15,087 bases of DNA. It comes from an uncultured Austwickia sp. GTDB lineage: Bacteria; Actinomycetota; Actinomycetes; Actinomycetales; Dermatophilaceae. This document shows positions 8,066-14,187 of this stretch, one piece after another. Numbering within the stretch: the first letter of the stretch is position 1; each line of letters begins with the position of its first letter. The position numbers and the translations under genes are program-made. The stretch covers positions 1-15,087 of the forward strand of contig CAKUSI010000056.1 of assembly GCA_934678955.1 (NCBI GenBank), in the 5' to 3' direction. The notes under the pieces are model-generated. The model was not told the origin of the DNA. It ran no database searches and was given only the letters and a program-made list of their open reading frames with translations.

Positions 8066-8491
8066 ATGACCGGACTGTTTACGCACATCGACCACATCGG
8101 TATCGCGGTCCCGGACCTCGACGCGGCCATCGCGTTCTACGAGGAGAAGTACGGGATGACGATGGCCCACCGGGAGACCAACGAGGAGCAGGGCGTCCAG
8201 GAGGCCATGATGGCCGTCGGCGACTCCAGCTCGTGCATCCAGCTGCTGGCGCCGCTCAACGAGAAGTCCACGATCGCGAAGTTCCTGGACAAGAACGGGC
8301 CCGGCATGCAGCAGATGGCCTACCGGGTCGAGGACATCGACGCGGCGTGCGCCGAGCTCACGAGCCGGGGCCTGCGGCTGCTCTACCCGGAGCCCAAGCG
8401 CGGCACCGCCGGCAGCCGGATCAACTTCATCCACCCCAAGGACGCCGGCGGCATCCTCGTGGAGATCGTCGAGCCGGGGACCGGCCACTGA
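8066..8491 (+). CDS. mce: Methylmalonyl-CoA/ethylmalonyl-CoA epimerase (vicinal oxygen chelate family)
   Basis: A 141-residue metalloenzyme that interconverts the 2R and 2S forms of methylmalonyl-CoA and, in organisms with Ccr, ethylmalonyl-CoA. It has two glyoxalase-like repeats. Visible metal-site residues are His10 in HIDHIGIAV, Gln59 in CIQLLAP and Glu133 in LVEIVE. The fourth ligand is usually the second His of a GxHHxA motif; here the segment reads GMQQMAYRV (80-88), so Gln82-Gln83 stand in its place. The probable catalytic acid is Glu46 in VQEAMM. The C-terminal FIHPKDAGG (121-129) is typical. It appears to be translated from a leaderless mRNA. Ccr follows on the same strand after 171 bp, and meaB is divergent, which strongly supports the pathway. 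A related glyoxalase-fold enzyme is possible but unlikely. Confidence 0.92.
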   Translation: MTGLFTHIDHIGIAVPDLDAAIAFYEEKYGMTMAHRETNEEQGVQEAMMAVGDSSSCIQLLAPLNEKSTIAKFLDKNGPGMQQMAYRVEDIDAACAELTSRGLRLLYPEPKRGTAGSRINFIHPKDAGGILVEIVEPGTGH

Positions 8492-8556
8492 TTGGCTCCA
8501 CCTGCACCGACGCGTGACGAACCTCACCGACCGGTGCCTAGGCATGCGGAGCGCCG

Positions 8557-8575
8557 ACCGGCAATCCTGGCCGGT
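8557..8575 (+). other. Inverted repeat in the epimerase-ccr gap
   Basis: ACCGGC (8557-8562) and GCCGGT (8570-8575) form a 6-bp stem with a 7-nt loop, 66 bp after the epimerase stop and 88 bp before ccr. It has no T-run. It may be a weak terminator or attenuator between the two genes. The rest of the 171-bp gap shows no clear promoter for ccr. Confidence 0.3.
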
Positions 8576-8662
8576 GACGCGCGTCCCCGCGCCCTGTCCG
8601 ACCCGGTATTTGCACCGCCGCACGTACGACGCAACACGCCGCACGAAATCAGGAGAGCGACG

Positions 8663-10012
8663 ATGACCACGATGCCCCAGATCCGCGACGCCATCATGGC
8701 GGGCGATCGCACCCAGGCGACCTACGAGGCGTTCTCGGCCCCGGAGAGCTTCCGGGCGGTGACGGTGCACAAGGACGAAGTGGACATGTTCGCCGGCCTG
8801 GCCTCGCGCGACAAGGACCCGCGCAAGAGCCTGCACGTGGACGAGGTGCCGCTGCCGGAGCTCGCACCCGGCGAGGCCCTGGTCGCGGTCATGGCGAGCG
8901 CGGTCAACTACAACACCGTATGGACGTCGATCTTCGAGCCGCTGCCCACCTTCGGGTTCCTGGAGCGCTACGGCAAGCTCTCCGATGCGGCCAAGCGGCA
9001 CGACCTGCCTTACCACATCGTCGGCTCCGACCTGGCCGGCGTCGTGCTGGCCACCGGCCCGGGCGTGCACCTGTGGAAACCGGGCCAGGAGTGCGTGGCG
9101 CACTGCCTGTCCGTCGAGCTGGAGCACCATGACGGCCACAACGACACGATGCTCGACCCCGAGCATCGGATCTGGGGCTTCGAGACCAACTTCGGCGGGC
9201 TCGCCGAGGTCGCGATCGTCAAGGCGAACCAGCTGATGCCGAAGCCGACCCACCTCACCTGGGAAGAGGCCGCCTGCCCGGGCCTGGTCAACTCCACCGC
9301 CTACCGCCAGCTCGTCAGCAAGAACGGTGCCGCGATGAAGCTCGGCGACCGCGTGCTGATCTGGGGCGCGAGCGGCGGCCTCGGCTCGTACGCGACCCAG
9401 ATGGCGCTGGCCGGCGGCGCCACCCCGGTCTGCGTCGTCTCCTCCGCGGACAAGGCGGACATCTGCCGCTCGATGGGCGCGGAGCTGGTCATCGACCGCC
9501 GCGAGCAGGGCTACCAGTTCTGGAACGAAGAGGGCACCAAGCAGAACCCGAAGGAGTGGCGTCGCTTCGGCGCCGACATCCGTGAGCTGACCGGCGGCTA
9601 CGACGTGGACATCGTCTACGAACACCCGGGTCGCGAGACGTTCGGCGCGTCGGTCTTCGTCACTCGGAAGGGCGGCACGATCGTCACCTGCGCGTCGACG
9701 TCAGGCTTCATGCACGAGTACGACAACCGCTACCTGTGGATGAACCTGAAGCGCATCATCTCCAGCCACTTCGCGAACTACCGCGAGGCGTGGGAGGCCA
9801 ACGACCTCATCGACCGTGGGCTGATCCACCCGACGCTGAGCAAGACGTACTCGCTCGACAACGTCGGTCAGGCCGCTCTCGACGTGCACCAGAACGCCCA
9901 CCAGGGCAAGGTCGGCGTCCTCTGCCTCGCTCCGGAGGAGGGCCTGGGTGTCACCGACGAGGAGAAGCGCGCGGCCCACATCGACGGGATCAACCGGTTC
10001 CGCAGCAAGTGA
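8663..10012 (+). CDS. ccr: Crotonyl-CoA carboxylase/reductase (Ccr)
   Basis: A 449-residue cytosolic enzyme of the medium-chain dehydrogenase/reductase family that reductively carboxylates crotonyl-CoA with NADPH and CO2 to (2S)-ethylmalonyl-CoA. The NADPH loop is GASGGLGSYA (235-244). Residues known to hold CO2 in characterised Ccr enzymes have clear counterparts: Asn in VNYNTVW (Asn82/Asn84), Phe173-Glu174 in GFETNFGG, and His369 in SSHFANYREAW. Their retention argues for a true carboxylase rather than a simple crotonyl-CoA reductase. Length is normal. Of several in-frame starts, the ATG at 8663 is chosen because AGGAGAG lies at 8651-8657; opening further upstream is not family-like. It follows the epimerase and serves either acetate/C2 assimilation or the supply of ethylmalonyl-CoA extender units. 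A strong hairpin follows at 10089. Confidence 0.97.
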   Translation: MTTMPQIRDAIMAGDRTQATYEAFSAPESFRAVTVHKDEVDMFAGLASRDKDPRKSLHVDEVPLPELAPGEALVAVMASAVNYNTVWTSIFEPLPTFGFLERYGKLSDAAKRHDLPYHIVGSDLAGVVLATGPGVHLWKPGQECVAHCLSVELEHHDGHNDTMLDPEHRIWGFETNFGGLAEVAIVKANQLMPKPTHLTWEEAACPGLVNSTAYRQLVSKNGAAMKLGDRVLIWGASGGLGSYATQMALAGGATPVCVVSSADKADICRSMGAELVIDRREQGYQFWNEEGTKQNPKEWRRFGADIRELTGGYDVDIVYEHPGRETFGASVFVTRKGGTIVTCASTSGFMHEYDNRYLWMNLKRIISSHFANYREAWEANDLIDRGLIHPTLSKTYSLDNVGQAALDVHQNAHQGKVGVLCLAPEEGLGVTDEEKRAAHIDGINRFRSK

Positions 10013-10088
10013 CCGCAAGGTTCGCGCCCGGCCGGTGAGTGGTCGGCGAGCCGCCGCTCGGGACGGGGCGCGCCGCCCCTGACCCATT

Positions 10089-10129
10089 CCGTACCCCTCG
10101 CCTTCCGCGCCGCGGAGCGGGGGGTACGG
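10089..10129. terminator. Bidirectional hairpin between ccr and the convergent hydrolase
   Basis: CCGTACCCC (10089-10097) pairs exactly with GGGGTACGG (10121-10129), and the interior carries a second small stem (TCCGC with GCGGA). It lies between two convergent stop codons (10012 and 10177), the expected place for a shared terminator. No T-run follows on either side, common in GC-rich actinobacteria. Confidence 0.7.
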
Positions 10130-10140
10130 GCGTCTCGGGC

Positions 10141-10182
10141 GGCGGCCCGACGCTCAGTCCGGCGGCGACCCGACGCTCAGTC
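10141..10182. repeat. Short imperfect tandem duplication spanning the hydrolase stop codon
   Basis: GGCGGC plus CCGACGCTCAGTC occurs at 10141-10159 and again at 10161-10182, the second copy having three extra bases (GAC) between the two parts. The right copy includes the stop codon of the leftward hydrolase; the left copy repeats it just downstream. It looks like a simple local duplication. Confidence 0.75.
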
Positions 10183-11070
10183 GTCGTCCGGATCCGGCGG
10201 AGGCTCGGGCAACTCGGGCTGCGGGCCGGGCTGCTCGGTGTCGGCCACGTCGGACTCGCTCACCCGTCCGGCGAACAGGGTCGGCAGCCTGCCGAAGCCC
10301 GGCCGGACGATGTCCACGATCTCCTGCAGGACGCGACGCACCTGGGGCTCACCGATCCACAGGTGTTTGCCGCCCTCCACCGCCGTGACATGCGCCCGTG
10401 GGATGGTCAGGAACGCGCGCCGGGCCTCCGGCGGGCGCAGGTAATCGTCGAACTCCGGCACGAGCGCGTGCACCGGCTTGCCGCTGCGGGCCCAGGTCCG
10501 CAGGTGCTTCTCACGGGCATAACGCAGCGGAGGCGACAGAAGAATCGTACCGTCGACCGACGGGTCGCAGCCGTGCATCAGCGCCAGGTCTGTGCCGAAG
10601 GACCACCCGACCAGCCAGACGTGCGGCAGATCGCGAAACTCGGCGAACTCGATCGCCGCCGCGACGTCATATCGCTCCCCCACCGCGTTGTCGAACGCCC
10701 CCTCCGAGGTCCCGCGCGGCGAGGCGGTGCCGCGCGTGTTGAACCGCAGCACCGCGAGATCGGCGATCGCCGGAAGCCGATAGGAGGCCTTGCGGAACAC
10801 GTGGCTGTCCATGAACCCGCCGTGCGTGGGCAGTGGGTGCAACATGATCAGCGTCGCGACCGGGTCGCGCTTGGGCGGCAGCGCAAGCTCACCGACCAGC
10901 GTCAACCCATCGGCCGTCTCCAACTCGATGTCCTCCCGGCGGGCGGGCAGGACAGTGCCGGCGCGGATGGTGTGCCAGCCGACGGCCTCGGGAACCGTGC
11001 CGTCGACCAACCGGCGCGGGTTCGCGTTCGACGGGGACGAGCCGGCTGGCCCGGTGCGCGGGACGCTCAT
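10177..11070 (-). CDS. Alpha/beta hydrolase
   Basis: A 297-residue cytosolic alpha/beta-fold hydrolase, substrate unknown. The oxyanion-hole region is LHPLPTHGG (77-85), followed by LRFNTRG (108-114). The nucleophile elbow GWSFG (155-159) places Ser157. The likely acid is Asp207 or Asp208 in PEFDDY and the base His236 in GGKHLWIG, completing the triad in the right order. The C-terminus (about 278-297) is a Pro/Asp/Glu-rich tail ending in DDD. The ATG at 11070 is chosen: it overlaps the stop of the preceding small gene as ATGA and has GAGAGG 9 nt upstream. An in-frame extension to 11169 runs inside that gene and is not hydrolase-like. The fold resembles dienelactone-hydrolase/KANL3-type proteins; an esterase or thioesterase acting on the neighbouring acyl-CoA route is possible but not indicated by sequence. 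Confidence 0.88.
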   Translation of the reverse strand: MSVPRTGPAGSSPSNANPRRLVDGTVPEAVGWHTIRAGTVLPARREDIELETADGLTLVGELALPPKRDPVATLIMLHPLPTHGGFMDSHVFRKASYRLPAIADLAVLRFNTRGTASPRGTSEGAFDNAVGERYDVAAAIEFAEFRDLPHVWLVGWSFGTDLALMHGCDPSVDGTILLSPPLRYAREKHLRTWARSGKPVHALVPEFDDYLRPPEARRAFLTIPRAHVTAVEGGKHLWIGEPQVRRVLQEIVDIVRPGFGRLPTLFAGRVSESDVADTEQPGPQPELPEPPPDPDDD

Positions 11071-11366
11071 CGGAAGGAGCCTCTCGGGGGTCGGCGGGCG
11101 CGGCTGCGCCAGCAGGGGGTATGCCAGTGTCTGCGATCCTCCAGGCCGCCGAGCCCGTCCGCGGGCCACGCGACCACATGCGCCACCGTACCGTCGAACT
11201 CCTGCTGACAGCCGGGACAGCGATAGCGTCTCGCGGGCGCTCGGCCGACGACCATCCGCACGTACCAGTCACCGTCGGCGTACGCCTCGCGGCGGACCAG
11301 CCCGCCGAGCGCGCGTTCCAGGTCGAGGGCCCGCGCCTCGTGGCGACGGCGGTTGGCCCGGGGCAT
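11067..11366 (-). CDS. Small conserved zinc-finger-like protein (CxxC...HxxC)
   Basis: A 99-residue basic protein. The middle carries RCPGCQQEF (Cys50, Cys53), then HVVAWPAD (63-70) and RRHWHTPCW (78-86) with His82 and Cys85. The CxxC plus HxxC spacing suggests one zinc site and loosely recalls a treble-clef/HNH fold, though no complete HNH catalytic set is seen. From memory, similar small actinobacterial proteins are often labelled ATP/GTP-binding, but I see no nucleotide-binding motif. The start ATG at 11366 is the best fit; it lacks a ribosome site, and CATCAT 6 nt upstream could be a weak -10. Its TGA overlaps the ATG of the alpha/beta hydrolase, so the two are probably translated together. 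It lies 95 bp after the tandem dehydrogenase, with a hairpin between. Function unknown. Confidence 0.75.
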   Translation of the reverse strand: MPRANRRRHEARALDLERALGGLVRREAYADGDWYVRMVVGRAPARRYRCPGCQQEFDGTVAHVVAWPADGLGGLEDRRHWHTPCWRSRARRPPRGSFR

Positions 11367-11407
11367 ACGCCCATGATGGCAGGCAGGCCCCGGGGCCGAC
11401 AGATCGA

Positions 11408-11449
11408 CGGCCCACGGGCGGATCGCTCGCGCGGATCGCCGGTGGGCCG
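11408..11449 (-). terminator. Possible terminator after the tandem 3-hydroxyacyl-CoA dehydrogenase
   Basis: CGGCCCAC (11408-11415) is the exact reverse complement of GTGGGCCG (11442-11449). The 26-nt interior contains a repeated GCGGATCGC and may fold further. It lies in the 95-bp gap after the dehydrogenase stop and before the next gene on the same strand. There is no T-run, so it may terminate only partly. Confidence 0.45.
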
Positions 11450-11461
11450 CCGGGCTGGGAA

Positions 11462-13240
11462 CTACCGGTAAGAGCGGAAGCCGTGGCCGGTCTTGCGGCC
11501 GAGGTACCCGCCCTTGACGAGGTGCTCCAGCAGCGAGGCGGGCTTGAAGCCGGCCTCGCGGAACTCGGTGTAGAGCTCGTTCTCGATCGCCAGCGACACG
11601 TCCAGGCCGACCACGTCGAGCAGCTCGAAGGGACCCATCGGCAGGCTGCAGCCCAGCTTCATCGCGACGTCGATCTCGTCGGCGGTCGCGTAGTGCCGCT
11701 CGAGCATGTTGATCGCGTCGTGGAGGTAGGGGAACAGCAGCGCGTTGACGATGAAGCCTGCCTGGTCGCCGCAGTCGACCGGCCGCTTGCCGATCTTGGC
11801 GCACAGGTCATCGACGGTGTCCCGCACGTCCTGCCCGGTCAGGACCGTCGAGACGATCTCGACGAGCTTCATGACCGCCGCGGGGTTGAAGAAGTGCATA
11901 CCGATGACGTCCTGCGGCCGCGACGTCGCAGCGGCGATCTGGACGACGGGCAGCGAGGACGTGGTGGTCGCGAGGATCGCCCCGTCCTTGCACACCTTGT
12001 CCAGGCGCTGGAACATGTCCAGCTTGATCGGCAGCTCCTCCGCGATCGCCTCCACCACGATGTCGACGTCGGAGAGGGAATCGACCGTGTCGGACGGATG
12101 GGCCAGCGCGAGCGCGGCGTCATACTTTTCCTGCGACAGTCGGCCCTTGGACAGCGCGCGGTCCAGGCTCTTGGTGAGGCCCGCGAGACCCTTGTCCGCC
12201 TTCTCCTGGCTGCGCGCGACGAACGTGGTGTCGTAGCCGGCCTTGACGAACACCTCCACGATGCCCATCGCCATCGTGCCGTTGCCGACCACGCCGACCT
12301 TGCTGATCGGGCGCAGGCCCTCGGCGCCCTCGCCCCGCGGGGCCGGCGTCAGCTTGTCCGCGACGACCTTGCCCGAGCCCTCCTTCTCGTAGGTGTAGAA
12401 GCCGCGGCCGGTCTTGCGACCGTTCATGCCCGCGGCCATCATCTGCTTGAAGATGGGCGCCGGGCTGTGCAGACGCCGGCCGCTCACGTCGTACATCGTG
12501 TCGAGGATCGCGTAGCAGGTGTCGAGGCCGACGAGGTCCGCCAACGCCAACGGGCCGATCGGGTAGCCGCAGCCGAGCTGCATGGCGGCGTCGATGTCCT
12601 CGCGGGTGGCGTACTTGTTCTGGAACATCGTCACGGCGTGGTTGATGTAGCCCATCAGCAGCGCGTTCGCGATGAAGCCGGGGCTGTCGCCCGCGACGAT
12701 CGGCTTCTTGCCGAGGCGCTCCGCCAGCGCCTTGACGTCCTCGACGATCTGAGGATCGGTCACGACGGTCTGGATGACCTCGACCAGTTCCTGCACTGGC
12801 ACGGGGTTGAAGAAGTGCATGCCCATGACGCGCTGCGGGTGAGCGGTCGACGTGGCCATGTCGGTGACCGAGAGGGCGGAGGAGTTGGTGCACAGGATCG
12901 CGTCCGCATCGACGATATCGTCCAGGGATCGGAAGATCTCCCGCTTGAGCTCGATGTCCTCCGGCACCGCCTCGATCACGATGTCGGACCCGGCGACATC
13001 CTTGAGGTCCAGGGACAGGGTGATGCGCCCGAGGATCTCCTGGCGCTCCTCCTCGGTCATCTTCTCCCCGGCGACGGCCTTCGCCGTGGAGTTCTCGACG
13101 AACCGACGCGCCTTGTTGAGCGCGCCCTCGTCGATCTCGATGCCGACCGTCTCGATGCCCGCTCGCGCGAACACCTCGATCATCCCGCCGCCCATGGTGC
13201 CGAGGCCGATGACCCCGACCTTCTTGATCTCTCGAGTCAT
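11462..13240 (-). CDS. Tandem (double-length) 3-hydroxybutyryl-CoA dehydrogenase
   Basis: A 592-residue fusion of two complete 3-hydroxyacyl-CoA dehydrogenases (about 1-287 and 312-592), each normally a separate protein of about 285 residues. The family oxidises (S)-3-hydroxyacyl-CoA or reduces acetoacetyl-CoA. Each half has a Rossmann domain and a C-terminal helical domain ending in [11 protein letters not shown] or [11 protein letters not shown]. All catalytic residues are present twice: Ser121, His142, Glu154, Asn192 and Ser428, His449, Glu461, Asn499. The cofactor sites differ. Half 1 has GLGTMG (12-17) and an acidic strand end, VGIEID (32-37), typical of NAD. Half 2 has GNGTMA (319-324) and VARSQEK (341-347), which suggests NADP. 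The link is a Pro/Gly-rich stretch (290-311). The ATG at 13240 has only a weak ribosome site. It is divergent from nucS. Likely role: acetoacetyl-CoA to 3-hydroxybutyryl-CoA ahead of Ccr. Confidence 0.93.
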   Translation of the reverse strand: MTREIKKVGVIGLGTMGGGMIEVFARAGIETVGIEIDEGALNKARRFVENSTAKAVAGEKMTEEERQEILGRITLSLDLKDVAGSDIVIEAVPEDIELKREIFRSLDDIVDADAILCTNSSALSVTDMATSTAHPQRVMGMHFFNPVPVQELVEVIQTVVTDPQIVEDVKALAERLGKKPIVAGDSPGFIANALLMGYINHAVTMFQNKYATREDIDAAMQLGCGYPIGPLALADLVGLDTCYAILDTMYDVSGRRLHSPAPIFKQMMAAGMNGRKTGRGFYTYEKEGSGKVVADKLTPAPRGEGAEGLRPISKVGVVGNGTMAMGIVEVFVKAGYDTTFVARSQEKADKGLAGLTKSLDRALSKGRLSQEKYDAALALAHPSDTVDSLSDVDIVVEAIAEELPIKLDMFQRLDKVCKDGAILATTTSSLPVVQIAAATSRPQDVIGMHFFNPAAVMKLVEIVSTVLTGQDVRDTVDDLCAKIGKRPVDCGDQAGFIVNALLFPYLHDAINMLERHYATADEIDVAMKLGCSLPMGPFELLDVVGLDVSLAIENELYTEFREAGFKPASLLEHLVKGGYLGRKTGHGFRSYR

Positions 13241-13396
13241 GCCGTCACTCTGCCAAAGAATGGACGGTTGGTTAACGGATACGAGAGGCGACAGTCCTCA
13301 CACCCTGACCTGCGCCGTCCCGCGCCGGAGCACGCCGCGCCCGGCGCTGCGCACGACGACCCGCGGGTCGGGTCGACCGGGGCACCGGCACCGTGG

Positions 13397-13402
13397 CAGA
13401 TT
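13397..13402 (+). promoter_or_regulatory. Possible -10 element for leaderless nucS transcript
   Basis: CAGATT, one mismatch from TANNNT, ends exactly 7 nt before the GTG at 13410, and no Shine-Dalgarno sequence is present. The spacing equals that of the epimerase promoter. The 169-bp region shared with the divergent dehydrogenase shows no other obvious element. Confidence 0.35.
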
Positions 13403-13409
13403 GGCGGCC

Positions 13410-14114
13410 GTGCGCCTGGTGATCGCGGAATGCAGCGTCGACTACACCGGTAGGCTGTCCGCCCATCTCCCCAGGGCCCGGCGGCTCCTGCTCGTCAAGG
13501 CCGACGGTTCGGTGCTGGTGCACAGCGACGGAGGCTCATACAAGCCCCTCAACTGGATGTCCCCGCCCGCGGTGACCACAGAGCTGCCCCCCGAGCCGCA
13601 CGAGGCGGAGGCCGGCGTCGAATCGGTGTGGGTGGTACGTCATCCGAAGAGCGGGGATTCCCTGCGGATCGCGATCTTCGCGGTGCACCACGACACGAAC
13701 CACGAGTTGGGCGTCGACCCTGGCCTGGTGAAGGACGGCGTCGAGGCGCACCTACAGGCGCTGCTCGCCGAGCACATCACCACGCTCGGCGCGGGATACA
13801 CCCTGATCCGGCGGGAGCACATGACCGCGATCGGCCCGGTCGACATCCTGTGCCGCGACGGAGAGGGGCGCACGGTGGCGGTCGAGATCAAACGCCGCGG
13901 CGAGATCGACGGCGTGGAGCAACTGACCCGCTACCTGGAGCTGCTCAACCGGGACCCGCACCTGGTGACGGTCGGCCCGGTGCAGGGCGTCTTCGCGGCG
14001 CAGGAGATCAAGCCGCAGGCCCGCACGCTGGCGACCGACCGCGGAATCCGGTGCGTGCGGCTCGACTACGAGGCGCTCAGGGGCGCCGACGACGCCGAGT
14101 CGCGGCTGTTCTAG
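13410..14114 (+). CDS. nucS: Mismatch-specific endonuclease NucS/EndoMS
   Basis: A 234-residue nuclease that cuts both strands at mismatches and replaces MutS/MutL in most actinobacteria and many archaea. The N-terminal DNA-binding and dimer domain opens with [16 protein letters not shown] (1-16), then [10 protein letters not shown] (26-35) and [10 protein letters not shown] (44-53). The C-terminal RecB-like domain has [10 protein letters not shown] (144-153) with Asp145, then VEIKRRG (158-164) with Glu159 and Lys161, and Gln171; the Asp-14-Glu-2-Lys spacing equals that of the characterised archaeal enzyme. The chain ends in SRLF, which may serve as a sliding-clamp binding tail. The GTG at 13410 is chosen because the family's N-terminus begins there; the frame is open for over 500 bp upstream but that part is antisense to the dehydrogenase. 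The next gene starts 73 bp downstream. Confidence 0.96.
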   Translation: MRLVIAECSVDYTGRLSAHLPRARRLLLVKADGSVLVHSDGGSYKPLNWMSPPAVTTELPPEPHEAEAGVESVWVVRHPKSGDSLRIAIFAVHHDTNHELGVDPGLVKDGVEAHLQALLAEHITTLGAGYTLIRREHMTAIGPVDILCRDGEGRTVAVEIKRRGEIDGVEQLTRYLELLNRDPHLVTVGPVQGVFAAQEIKPQARTLATDRGIRCVRLDYEALRGADDAESRLF

Positions 14115-14187
14115 CCCTTCGAGGGGCGTGTCCGGCCCTTTCCAGGGATGGGCGTGGGGCCCTCGCCGACGTGCGAGTCTTGGCCCC

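Noticed and set aside
7982..9625. 547-codon minus-strand open frame
   Set aside because: It is antisense to the epimerase and ccr and shows no family pattern.
12852..13409. Upstream extension of NucS
   Set aside because: That part is antisense to the dehydrogenase; the recognised NucS N-terminus begins at the GTG at 13410.
10790..13453. 887-codon plus-strand open frame
   Set aside because: It is antisense to the hydrolase, the zinc-finger protein and the tandem dehydrogenase, all supported by motifs.
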